Below the pieces are notes generated by a model. It searched no databases, was not told where the DNA came from, and was given only the letters and a program-made list of their open reading frames with translations. The position numbers and the translations under genes are program-made. Below are positions 11,748-24,643 of a stretch of 64,000 nucleotides of DNA, in pieces (within the stretch, counting starts at the first letter, position 1; every line of letters begins with the position of its first letter). The stretch comes from Dentipellis sp. KUC8613 (lineage: Eukaryota > Basidiomycota > Agaricomycetes > Russulales > Hericiaceae): positions 186,001-250,000 of the forward strand of contig NSJX01000006.1 of assembly GCA_002286715.1 (NCBI GenBank), in the 5' to 3' direction.

Positions 11748-12543
11748 ATAAGAGGGTCAAAACCGAGGAGACCCACGTCATAGTCCAAGGATCCGTTGAG
11801 AGTCATGTGAGGTTTCTGAGCATACTGTAGGCGCTGGTAGGGCGCCCATGTTATATGGATGAAAACTCGATGCGCGGGTCTTCAGAGAGACGGTTTGCGC
11901 TGCAATAGGTCCGAGAGGCAAAGGGCTGAAAGGCGAAGAAATTCACGTACAGCAGTGAGCTTGCTGAAGCACACGCGTTCGTGTGCTGTTGCACCAAGGC
12001 TTGCGATACACTGTAGAAACATAGATTTAGAGGGCTGCCTGACAATCGGGTGACTTGGAGGAAGAGAGGTTCCGGGGAGAGGAGGACCAGATCTGGCGAC
12101 ATTTCTCAAAGCATTTGTCTTATCTAGGATGAGTTAGTTGTTGAATCTTGGACATTGCGTATAATGTGTCTATACTAGGGGTTCCTTACATCATAGCATG
12201 GACGCGTTAATTCGGCTGCTCTCCTCCCTACAGTTTGAACAAAGTTTCATCACTCATTCTCACAAGTGTACGCGTTAAGTGCAATACCTCTCCTGCCCAC
12301 TATATCCGCGCACCCTCTTGTGAGTTAATGTTGATTCGTCCTTGAATCGCTCACTCAAGTAGCGCACAGCGAGATTGAACGTTTGTAGTACGCCGCTAGA
12401 CGGATACTGCAAAGCAACGTCCATTGCCGTAGCCTTCTCCTTCCATCATATCTTCACATCACTAGTCAGAAACACACACATCTCTCTGAGCTCGTTATCA
12501 CTGACCAGAAATTGTTCACAGACCTCGTAACCTCGTGGCCTTC
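11748..12543. other. Divergent intergenic region, WD40 paralogue / MDM12
   Basis: About 800 bp with no recognisable coding potential. I looked here on the minus strand for a lost F-box exon and found none. The MDM12-proximal part contains C/T-rich tracts compatible with fungal initiation. Confidence 0.5.
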
Positions 12544-13701
12544 ATGTCAATCGACCTTGACTGGGCCAAACTCGACTCTACACTCGCCTCCTCGCTCGTC
12601 GATGTTCTGAACCGGCAACTCCAATCAGCTCCTCGACCATCATTCATTGGGCCCGTTCAAATCACTTCCTTCGACTTCGGCACACAGGCACCCGATGTGG
12701 AACTAGTCGACCTCTGCGACATCCACCGCGACTTCCTGGATGACGACGATGCAGATGACCAGGACGCAGACCCAGTGAAGGTGACCGAAGGACCGGACAT
12801 AGATGACGATGAAGGCTTTGAGTGGGTGTCACGTCGGGCAGCCGGTCTGGGCGTCGCAGATGACGCAGGGCCCGCATACCACCTTCTCCCACCGCACGTT
12901 CGCTACGGGCGCGGACCTGCCTCTGACATGTTCGCGTCTGCCCAGATACCACCCCATGACGGCTGGGGTGGCCCGATGGCCATGAGCATGCCGGCTCTAA
13001 GCCCCCGCACATCATACCTCGCGCAGACCGCCTACAATTCCCCAGCAGCGCGCACTCCCCTGTCCGCTGCAGCCGACCCGCATTCACATTTCGCAACGCG
13101 CCATCCATCTCCAACACCCCCCAGCTCGCTCTCTACATCTCCTTCCCCGCCGGAGTCCGGCGAACCCTCGCCAGGCCCCGCTCAGCCGAATCTCCAGATC
13201 CACCTGCACACGACCTGGCATTCCAACCTCCGGCTATCATTGACAACATCCCTACGCATCAACTACCCATCCCCAATGTTCATGGCGCTCCCCATAAGAC
13301 TGGCTGTCACAGGCCTCGTCTTCACGGGCGAAGTCGCAGTCGCGTACGAGGGCGCCCGAGGACGCGTCCACCTCTCGATCCTGGACGAAATGGACCCGTA
13401 CGCGCCGCGGAGAGTGGGGCGGAGAGCGGCGACTGGCAGCGCGGGGAGCGAGACTCCCAGCGAGGATGTCGAGGGTGGGAGCGGGCACGGCAGCGGCGCG
13501 GGGGGCCCGCGCGCGGACAAACCGCTTCCGGTGGGGCAGCGCCTGCTCCCGAGCATCTACATCGAGAGCGAGCTGGGGCAGGCGGACAAGCATGTGCTGA
13601 AGAATGTGGCGCGCGTGGAACGCTTCATCCAGGATGTTATTCGCAAGACGGTCGAGGAGGAGCTGGTGTTTCCAAATTTTCACACTCTCGTGCTGAGTTA
13701 G
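12544..13701 (+). CDS. MDM12: ERMES complex subunit Mdm12
   Basis: Single exon, 385 aa. It opens MSIDLDWAKLDSTLASSLVD, the conserved Mdm12 start. The SMP lipid-transfer domain is split, as usual, by long variable insertions: an Asp/Glu-rich loop (about residues 60-95) and a Ser/Pro-rich stretch (about 180-215). It resumes with LQIHLHTTWHSNLRLSLTTS and closes with YIESELGQADKHVLKNVARV and ERFIQDVIRKTVEEELVFPN. Mdm12 sits at ER-mitochondria contacts with Mmm1, Mdm34 and Mdm10 and moves phospholipids between the membranes. The frame extends upstream to a GTG at 12535, but the ATG at 12544 gives the conserved N-terminus. It is convergent with ELP3, with 238 bp between the stops. Confidence 0.96.
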   Translation: MSIDLDWAKLDSTLASSLVDVLNRQLQSAPRPSFIGPVQITSFDFGTQAPDVELVDLCDIHRDFLDDDDADDQDADPVKVTEGPDIDDDEGFEWVSRRAAGLGVADDAGPAYHLLPPHVRYGRGPASDMFASAQIPPHDGWGGPMAMSMPALSPRTSYLAQTAYNSPAARTPLSAAADPHSHFATRHPSPTPPSSLSTSPSPPESGEPSPGPAQPNLQIHLHTTWHSNLRLSLTTSLRINYPSPMFMALPIRLAVTGLVFTGEVAVAYEGARGRVHLSILDEMDPYAPRRVGRRAATGSAGSETPSEDVEGGSGHGSGAGGPRADKPLPVGQRLLPSIYIESELGQADKHVLKNVARVERFIQDVIRKTVEEELVFPNFHTLVLS

Positions 13702-13939
13702 TGCGGCGTCGTGGCTTGGAATAGACGCGCTTATTGGGGATGTGGATACTATGGAGTGGGCGCTTGCGGTATTCTGTAGAAGGGTCGAGGAAGACCTCGG
13801 TGCGATCCTGCTGTTGTATTCTATCGTATACCTGATACATGCAGTTACTGGTACAGACTTATTGTAATAATATAAAATGGTAATACATCGTGCCTGTGTA
13901 CTCTCGTCAGACCATCCGCTTTTACAAGGCCTACAGGCC

Positions 13940-16318
<2,379 letters not shown>

Positions 16319-16632
16319 TTCTATCCAACGCGTCCACGCGGGATGGGGTTGACTTCACCGTGCAGGTTTTGACGATGAAAGATAGATGAATAAATCAGTG
16401 CAACTCTACCGAAACTGGGCTAGACCTTATGTTGCAGACGCGATAGTGTACCGACTCGACCACCAATTGGGCGCCTCCGAGAGGTAAATTAGGCGTGAGA
16501 ATAACATACCTGGTTTGCTGATCATGACGCCGAAGACAAAGTCGGGCCGCGTCCAGTCCAGGTCAATTATACTCGAAATCCCCGGTCAAAACACAGCATC
16601 GCCGCCCCCGACAACGACGACGGCTATCGTTT
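16319..16632. promoter_or_regulatory. Shared divergent promoter, ELP3 / apyrase
   Basis: 314 bp between opposed starts, shorter if ELP3 begins at 16525. It contains a possible alternative first exon of ELP3; no clear TATA box. Confidence 0.4.
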
Positions 16633-19008
16633 ATGCCACCGCCTACTGTCGCAGACCAATGGCTCAACGCACGTCGATTTGGAGTCGTCATTGACGCAGG
16701 CTCGTCAGGCTCACGCGCGCAGATTTACAGCTGGAGGGATGCGCGCGCCGTCAGAGCTGAACAGGGTCAACAGGTTTATTACTCACTGCCGAAGGTGGAG
16801 AAGGGAACGAGGGACGGGGAGGACTGGGTAAGTAAGGTTGAACCTGGTGCGTCCGAACTCCAAGTCTATTACAAGCTCAGGTGCACGGCTAAATGATCGT
16901 ACTGCTCGACAGGTATCTCGTCTTTCGCTGGTAATCCCGAAGGGATAGCAGCTTATCTTGCACCTTTGCTGGAACATGCACGCTCCCACATACCGCCATC
17001 TCTGCACTCCGAGACCCCTTTGTTCTTGCTTGCTACGGCTGGCATGCGGCTCCTCACTCCTGAACAGCAAGCTACCGTTCTCGAGTCGACGTGTCATTTC
17101 CTCAAGTTTCATTCCACGTTCCGAATAGACGACCCTTCACCAGTGGGACCATGCGGCTCAAGTATACGCATCATAACGGGCGAAGAGGAAGGCCTCTTCG
17201 GTTGGATTGCGGTCAATTACCTCATGGACGGGTTCGGGCCTCATAACGAGGACCGCACTACATTCGGCTTCCTCGATATGGGCGGCGCGTCGACGCAGAT
17301 TGCGTTCGAGCCCAGTGAAGAGGAGAGGAAGAAGGCCCAGAACCTGATTGACGTACGACTGCGCCTCATGGGCGGAGAGGAGATTCATCATCAGGTCTTC
17401 GTAACAACTTGGCTAGGCTACGGCACTAATCAAGCCAGGGAGCGTTATGTCGGGCAAGCTATCAACGAGTATGAGAAGACTCGTGCGGTTTCCCCCGAAG
17501 GCGGCGAAATCATCGAGGACCCTTGCCTACCAAAAGATCTTCGGCTCCTAGAATCTCCTGTCCACACAGGCCCGTCGACACCACACGCTAGGAAGCCCCA
17601 TACATTACTTGGAACCGGCTCTTTCAACCAATGCCTTTCCCGAGTGCAACCCCTCTTGAATAAAACAGCTCCATGCCCAGACGCTCCGTGTCTCTTCAAT
17701 GGCGTGTACGTTCCCCCCATCGACTTCTCTGCGTCACATTTTATCGGTGTTTCCGAATACTGGTATTCGTCAGAGCATGTGTTTGGCCTCGGTGGGGCAT
17801 ATGACTTTGTGCAGTTTGAACGAGCGGCACAAGATTTTTGCGGGAATGAGTGGGACGATATCATGCGAATGCACGAGGAGGCAAAACAGCGGGGAAGGCT
17901 TGGAGGTGACGGTGAGGTTGTGGAGGGAGGGCGCGTTGTAGGTCTTGACAAGTGGGGAGACAAAGTCGAGCGGTCAAGGTTGGAAATGCAGTGCTTCAAA
18001 GCTGCCTGGCTCGCGAACGTCCTTCACGAGGGGATCGGCATGCCACGAATAGTCGACCCTGGGGGAAATGGCACGACGAGTGGAGAGGATGTCAATGATC
18101 ACGCGGCACAGAAGGGTCTAGGGCGACCCAAGTTCCAGTCGATGGATTCAGTCGGGGACATTGCGATCAGCTGGACGCTCGGGAAAATGGTCCTCGAGGC
18201 AAGTAAAGAGGTGCCCCCGCTCTTTCACGATAATCCTCCGCTTGTTGATCCTCTGGAGGACGTTTCCGACGACGACGATTCACCTGTCCATCCCATCCGA
18301 CCCCCTTTCCACATCGACTTTGATGCCATCGAAGACCACCTGTCAGCGCACCTGCCGCCGTCTCTCACTCGTCATTCTTTGGGTTTCTCGTTTGTGGGCT
18401 TCATGTTTTATCTTATTATCGCGCTCGCCTTCCTCCTGATCGTTTGCCGGTTGCGATATTACATACGGCTATGTCTCCGCCGTGTCGCCCTCCCTTCTCT
18501 GAAAAGAGACCCAGATCTTGTCACGGCCTCGATGGAAGAAGGAAATTTTTTGAACCGTAACTCTTATCCCAACACCCCCATATCTCCACGGTCTTCTACG
18601 AAGCCATCGGCTCGCAGATGGCTCCGCTCCATTCGTCGGTTTACATCCTTCTGGCATACGCGTCCCACAACCCTGAACGCGCGTTCTCCAAAACCGCTCC
18701 TGCGACATGTGCAATCCTCCCCAGGGCGGATGTCTCCTATACGATCTCAATCACTACCCGGAACGCAGTACCTGGATGGGTCCACTGGGACATCTACATC
18801 CACCGCGCCCTCTCCAACGACCGCATCATATGATGATATCTCGCTGTCCAACTTGAATGGAGACGGAACCGGAGCGTCTTCTTTGTCTTATTCGAGGTCC
18901 AGAAACTCCTCGACGATCAGCTTATCCACGCTGGTACCACGCCAGCCATTATCACGGACAAACAGCGCACTGCATATTCCTTCGGGCGGTTCTTTTTGGG
19001 ACAAGTGA
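16633..19008 (+). CDS. YND1: Golgi apyrase (GDA1/CD39 nucleoside diphosphatase), Ynd1 type
   Basis: Two exons, 16633-16846 and 16913-19008, giving 769 aa. Apyrase conserved regions appear in order: GVVIDAGSSGSRAQIYSW (ACR1), FLLATAGMRLL (ACR2), ITGEEEGLFGWIAVNYLMDG (ACR3), FGFLDMGGASTQIAFEPSEE (ACR4) and SSEHVFGLGGAYDFVQF (ACR5). There is no N-terminal signal anchor. One membrane segment lies near the C-terminus (SFVGFMFYLIIALAFLLIVC), followed by a long Ser/Pro/Arg-rich tail of about 170 residues. This topology matches Ynd1 rather than Gda1. It hydrolyses GDP/UDP released by glycosyltransferases in the Golgi lumen, allowing nucleotide-sugar antiport, a functional link with the nucleotide-sugar transporter at 47.3 kb. 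A GTAAGT at 16829 is not used; the conserved KVEPG spans it. Confidence 0.93.
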
Positions 19009-19931
19009 CGTTCTCCATTCACTCGTATACTACCACATGACTTACTCTGTTTTGAACTCGTGTCCACCACAACTCGGTCGCAATGCCTCTTTTGAGGCAA
19101 TCGCACCCGCCAAACCATGTACTACACGCTGGACTTCTTCCCCGAATACCCCGACCGTAAGACTTATCGCTACCTATGTTCCATGCTATGTTCGCTCGTC
19201 GTGCATATGGACGATATGTATGTTTAGACATATTCCTACGCTGCCCACCTAAATACAACTTAATCAGCTCCCGCCACTATGTTCATTAGGGATCGCCTTC
19301 TACACGCCGCGGAAGCACATATGCAGGTTCTTCACGACCAGGCACTGTTCCCGCCGCAGCGGTGCGATGCAATCCAGCCGCCGATGTCTAACTTGTCTCG
19401 GAGGCGTGGGAGAACTGCGCGAGAGCGACAACGGAACGATCACCTATACTGAGCGGGAGATAGCAGGAGGAAGGTCCTTCCGTTGCGGATGGGCGTGCCA
19501 TCACGTCTCTTTGCAGTGCAGCACATGGTGCAGAAGCTGCGGTGACTGTGCGTGAGAGGGCGCGCGAAGGCTGCGAGGAGGCACGCTCCCGTAAGGGTGC
19601 GCGGGTGCTCCTGGACGATCCGCGCGTGGGCAGCCACGCCGGGAGCTGAGGGATGCGAGGCAATACCACGGTAGTTTGACGTCGAAGCACACCACAGGAA
19701 CAGGACCGTCACGGGCGAGAAGGTGCACACACTAAGTGCTCCGAAGCCGTGAAAGGAAGCGCGCTTCGTCTGAGAATGGCAGGCATGTATGATTGATTGT
19801 AGGTACCACCCATGCCGTACACCCGCAGGAGCAGGCCTTCTATCTTGCCAGACGCCTTGTGGTCGACGTGGAATTGGTCGGGTCGTGGTGGCTTCTTGCT
19901 CCCGCCCTGTAACATATCGGCGGCCTGCCCC
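19009..19931. other. Intergenic region with a possible gene relic
   Basis: No intact gene. A short frame from 19118 (MYYTLDFFPEYPD) can be joined across a GT-AG gap to one beginning near 19270 that contains DQALFPPQRCDAIQPP, slightly reminiscent of the RING-IBR proteins common in Agaricomycetes, but it soon stops. The region ends at the left target duplication of the transposon. Confidence 0.3.
19924..19931. repeat. Left 8-bp target site duplication
   Basis: CCTGCCCC immediately outside the left inverted terminus; identical to 20780-20787 just outside the right one. Confidence 0.85.
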
Positions 19932-20779
19932 AGGACCCCCCCTAATACCTATGTAAGGCCTGGGCGGCTGACGGACGGATTTGGGCGAATTTTGGCCGGA
20001 GGTCACGGTCAAAACGGACGGATTTGGGCACATTTGGGGCGCATGCCTGGGTCAAATTCACGGACGAAAATGGGATCACCAGGGAGGCCTGGGCCGCACA
20101 CGGACGGATTTCGTCGACAGGATTTTGCGAGGTGTCATGGCGGAGTGAGGCCCAGAAGGGACGCCAGCCACCGGTAACGATCCTCCCGCGGGGTGTACAC
20201 AGCACGGCGAGGTGCACTATTGATAATTTGACTCTATATAATACACCACTCATGAAGTTCCTGAAAGCCCATATAGTCAAGCGGCTAATGCCAAGCATGT
20301 TTCTATTTTTAGTTTCCAGAGGCGCGCGTTCGAACCCCAACTGTGATCACTGTCAAAGTCGGCGAAGTTTTGTATACCACTGCCCTTGGGATGGCCAACA
20401 GAAGGTAACTATAATATATGTCTGCTCTGTGTATGTCCTCCGCTGTGGTGAGACCTAATTCAACCCATAACATTTTCGTGAAGATCATACACGTGACCTG
20501 CGATTCAATCGACCCGCAATAATTTTGTGGGCTCTCAGAAGGTTGGGGGCATGGTGCACACAGCCCATTCGTGCTCTCCACCTACCTGAGGCGCAGAGAA
20601 GAAAAATTAGAGATTTTCAAGGCCTGGTACAAATTCACGGACGAAAATGGGACTTTCACCGAGGCCACGTACCATACGGACGAATTTCGACCGAAATGAC
20701 CGAAAAAAGTGTCCGGACGAAACTGGGCAAAACGCCTGGATTTTGTCCCAGGCCTCATATAGGTATTAGGGGGGGTCCT
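19932..20779. mobile_element. Non-autonomous hAT-like DNA transposon (MITE-like), 848 bp
   Basis: The ends are inverted repeats of 33 bp: 19932-19964 (starting AGGACCCCCCCTAATACCTA) and 20747-20779 as its reverse complement, with 31 of 33 positions identical. Directly outside both ends is the same 8-mer, CCTGCCCC. An 8-bp duplication is the hallmark of hAT-superfamily insertion. There is no transposase frame, so it needs a helper in trans. Sub-terminal CGGACGRATTT-type motifs recur on both sides, and one segment of about 70 bp is present twice in direct orientation (20043-20115 and 20631-20703). The element lies about 920 bp past the apyrase stop and 180 bp past the PWWP gene stop, in the gap between converging genes. 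Confidence 0.88.
20043..20115. repeat. Internal direct repeat of the hAT-like element, copy 1
   Basis: It contains CAAATTCACGGACGAAAATG, followed by GAGGCC and ACACGGACGGATTTCG. Copy 2 at about 20631-20703 has the same 20-mer, then ACCGAGGCCACG and ATACGGACGAATTTCG. The orientation is the same, so these are not part of the terminal inverted repeats. Confidence 0.75.
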
Positions 20780-20787
20780 CCTGCCCC
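20780..20787. repeat. Right 8-bp target site duplication
   Basis: CCTGCCCC immediately outside the right inverted terminus, a perfect copy of 19924-19931. Confidence 0.85.
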
Positions 20788-20961
20788 TCTGTCGAGACAA
20801 CAGATTGGCTTCGAGGCTTCGCTGGTCCCAGGGTATCCGATAACAACCTAACATCGACATTGGTTATACACGTCATTGTATACACCTTCGGGCATGCCTC
20901 GAGGACAGCGCCGATCTCCATCCATATGATTCTGCCCGTAATCCAATACACTATCGATAAT

Positions 20962-23414
20962 TCAGTGACGTACAGCAGGAGGCTTCCTAGGCCTTGACCT
21001 CGTTCCTCCTGTCGATGCTGGTGCTTGTGCCTGTGAAGACCCAGGTGCCCGCGGTGTTCCGTGGCTGTTCAGAGCTTTCTTGGCCTCGAGCATCTTGACT
21101 TTCACCCGTCTGAGGTTCATGACTGTCGGAACCCAGTCTCTCTCCTCTGACAGCTCCACCGCAACGCGGCGGAGACGCTCTTCCTCTTCGGATTCGAATA
21201 GTTGGAGCGAATTGCGTTTCCCAAAGCGCCACAAAAGGACCTGCAGGATGGTCTCATGCAGCAGGACTAGGGAACAGTACTGTAACAACGACGTCATGAA
21301 GAGCACGTTCATGCCAATCGATATGAAAGACCTGCCTCGATCTTTTCGATAGCCGACAATGCTTCGAAGGCTTCGCAGCCATGCTGCCGCGGCAAAGGTG
21401 CGGCTGGAGCCTCGTCGACCTGACACAGCGTCCGCGTCCGTTGAGGACCCAAGCAGATCATCGAGATACAACACTCACATTCCCTGCGATGTCGGCGACA
21501 GTGCTACTAGGTGTTGAGGAAATAGTTATCTGAGATGGCGGGGGAAGTTCCACCTGTTGGTCTTGATTAAATGGGATATCGAACAACAATTGAGTGGTAG
21601 GCTCACATCTGTCTTCTCGCTAGTGACTGACTGCGCGCGTGGACGAGACCCGGCTGCATTCTCCTCCAGCGTTGACTGCAGTCCCAAACGTCAATTCAAA
21701 CCCGGGTGAACAATGAGGTGAACACTCCACCGGAATTCTGTCACGAATCTCAGAAGCGCTGTTCTCCTCGTCACCTGGCACAGTACCCTCGTAAGCAGAT
21801 ATCGCAGTGAGCTCCTGGTTCGTGATCCTCGTAGCATGTCTCCCATCCCCCAGCACCCAGCGATTCAAAACATATCCTAACTTGGTCACCTCCTGTGCAC
21901 TTAGATTGCCTTTGCCCATACCCTCTCTCTTCAGTTTTTGTCGAGAAGAACCGCCGCGCAGAAAGTCCTCGTGCCGATCGCGCGCTGGAGGGTATTTCTC
22001 GTCCAGGATGGCGCGCACGATAGGTTTCACGTACGCAAACTGTTCACGGATGGCAAGGTCACAAAAGCTACCTCCATCGGGAGGAGGCAATGTCGGCTCG
22101 GGACTCTCATCGCCATCGTCTTCACCCTCGCTTTCTGCGTCGTTCTCGTGCTGGTCCTCTACACTTTGATACGTGCCTACCTGCAGAGGAAAGTGAGTGT
22201 CAACTGTATTGTGAGGTTTCTGATCAGCGTACCGTGCACGTGGCAAACCCGGGCTCGTCTGTTGTATAGAACAAGTCTCTTTCGACATCCCTGACCTTGT
22301 CATCGAGAAAGCGAATTTTATATTTGGGTTTGCCACCACGCTTCGTCGGCGGGACGAATGCCTCTATCTTTGCCGGCCAATACGTCGTATAATTCCGCCT
22401 CTCCAATGAGAGTATAAGTTCACCGGGTATGGTGAGGAAAGGGTCCGGGAGGTCTGGCGGTGGTGGCTCTGACTCTAGAATTTAGCAGATGTTTCGGTCG
22501 CTTCAAGTTTATCTTACCTTCGAGCTCTGGCGACGGGGTCCGGTGAGGCTGCTCGATATCGAGAGTAGACATGCTAGGTGTCCGTAGCAAACCGCTGGTA
22601 TATGTCGACAAACTCAAAGGAAGACCTTCGTTGTCCTGAGCGTCGGTTTCCACCATCCATTGGACGGCTTCTCTGAACCGCTCTTCGAGGTCCGTCTTCG
22701 CGCGCTTTGTGGGAGAGCGCTGTGTGTCAGAGACGGCACTCCGTGTTCGAAAGTTTGAGGCATTGAATCTGAGGGAACCGCGGGAAGTCTTCATCGGTAG
22801 CACGTTGGACATCGACGGCTTTTGGATCACAAGGTCGACCTGAGCCTTGCTGGAAATTTGGCCGAAGAATGTCACATACAGAGGACCATGGTGCAGAGAC
22901 CCTTTCGTAACCTGGACCGAATGTCAATAGGAACTTCTTGAACTAATATGTCCAAACTTACTCCTCCGGGCCACCAAAATCCTTCCGTGTCATCTACGTC
23001 GATTACATCTTCCTCTTCCATGACACGTCCGGACCTGTTTAGGCAGACCCAGACCAACGGTCCGGTAATCCTGTCTATCCGCTCCTGGTCCTCCTTCGAG
23101 CGGGGAGGCGGGCTGAGGGAAAGACGCGCGAGTGTAGCCGAGGAGGACGTGGGGCCGAGGCTGCGGGCCGACAGCGCACGTTTGTGCTTCGAGGTGGTTG
23201 GTGGGGGGACCTTGAAAGTAGAATGATCTTGCTCGGTAGACGAGAGTCCGGAGGACGCGAGCGACTGCTTCCGTTTCAGAGTCTTCCGTTGTGTTGGTCG
23301 CGTGTCAGATTCCGGTGAGCTGGACAACTGCCTGCTCATCGCGGCCTTGGCCTTCTTTGCTGCCGCGCGAGACGGCATAATTGCGCTGGCCAAGGTATGC
23401 TCCGAGCCACTCAT
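20962..23414 (-). CDS. PWWP-domain chromatin-associated protein, function unknown
   Basis: Multi-exon, minus strand. Exon 1 is 23414-22962, exon 2 starts at 22911, and further exons continue to the stop at 20962. After a basic, Ser-rich N-terminus, GPLVWVCLNR followed by GFWWPGG, then across the first intron VTKGSLHHGPLYVTFFG, form a PWWP-like methyl-lysine/DNA-binding fold. A second segment (TYWPAKIEAFVPPTKR, KYKIRFLDDK) looks like a Tudor/PWWP-type barrel. The C-terminal part (HETILQVLLWRFGKRNSLQL followed by DWVPTVMNLRR) resembles an uncharacterised module that I recall at the end of related Agaricomycete proteins. I infer a nuclear reader of chromatin marks; no enzymatic domain is visible. 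The exon joins in the C-terminal third (21480-21800) are uncertain. Confidence 0.75.
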
Positions 23415-23668
23415 GACGGGCGAGGGCAAGAGGGAGGAGGAGGAAGAGTCAGTTGCACAAACAACTTGAATGTTGGGTTCAGCCGAGGCGCGCTGTCCGA
23501 CGCGTCGGTCACATCATGTCACGCGTTTCGTGACGCCAAAGGCTTGAAAGAAATCTATTGCAGCCGAACATACACAAAGAACTGTAAGAACCAAGCACTA
23601 ATCAAGCTTTATATGGTATGTCCGATAGTTATGATAGGCGGAGGTAAGAGATAGAAGTGACCGCGCGG

Positions 23669-24329
23669 TCAAGGCGTCTGTTTATACACTGGTGAGTGTC
23701 TTACTTCCCGAAAGTGAAATGCACAGCGTGGCACATACCCTCTTAGTGTACGCAAGACCGTCACCACGGTCCCTCTGCGGGACTGGATGGGTAGGTGCAC
23801 CAAACTGGTCACGGGGGTAGGCGTCGCTGCCTGCCTCCCGAAGAGCCCGGCGTGTAGTGTGCTGCGCATTGTGTTCATAACTTCTGGGCTCCAAAGGATC
23901 CACGCGGTTTTCGACCGACGAGGCGCGAAGCGTTAGGGCGTCAGCATTCCCGCCCAGCACAGCTGGGGAGGAATTCGACTGATGGAAGCGGTATTCCCCT
24001 GAACAGAACGATAAGCTAAAGATTCTATGAAGTTGAGATGCGGACGTACAGGTGGGAACGGCATCGTTGGCGAGTTTACGTTCCTGCTTGCTGTGGAGGT
24101 AATAGTAAAAACCTCCGAACAGGGTGCCCACCACAGCGAGCCCGCCCATGTACATCTAAGCAAGCTGATGATTAGTCTCAATAAGACCTCGCTTAAGACA
24201 ATTCCGTACCCTTCCATGGCGTGTAGCAGGAGGCGGTGGCGGGGCAAACCTAGGGCCTGCACTAGTAGCGACACGCGCTACTCCAGTCCGACCCTTGACG
24301 GGCGATCCTCGAGGAATGCTTGCAGACAT
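23669..24329 (-). CDS. Small single-pass membrane protein, unknown
   Basis: Four exons on the minus strand: 24329-24210, 24155-24050, 23998-23739 and 23677-23669, giving 164 aa. The last exon encodes only two residues plus the stop. The N-terminus is basic and proline-rich (RFAPPPPPATRHGR). One membrane segment follows (YMGGLAVVGTLFGGFYYYLH), then a soluble, charged C-terminus rich in Arg, Asp and His. The basic N-terminus plus a single helix would fit a mitochondrial inner-membrane or ER protein, but I recognise no family. The splice phases agree throughout, which supports a real gene despite its size. Confidence 0.65.
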
Positions 24330-24643
24330 GCTTAGATAGAGTATTCGGTAGGATTTGGTAGAAGATTTGTTGTGCTAGAGAGGTATAACAACACCCAAGA
24401 TGCGCCGGCATTATATACATACCAAGCAGTCTGAAATCGAATGACGTATGGCTGAGTTTCCGCGATTCAACAACACTGCCATTCGAACGTCCGAACCAAG
24501 ACGTACCGCCTCGATCCGGTCAGCCCGCATCTGAGACATCTCACGAACCCGAGAGGATAACCCAAAAACCAAACCATGTCGATTTATTCCAAACCCCGAA
24601 AATATCCACAAAACCTGATAAACCAGTGAAAACCCATTCCAGA

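Noticed and set aside
16829..16834. GTAAGT as first intron donor in the apyrase
   Set aside because: Using it removes the conserved KVEPG before GISSFAG; the donor at 16847 keeps it and the frame.
20262..20345. Functional tRNA gene inside the hAT-like element
   Set aside because: A- and B-box resemble pol III promoters, but acceptor and T stems do not pair; kept only as a finding.
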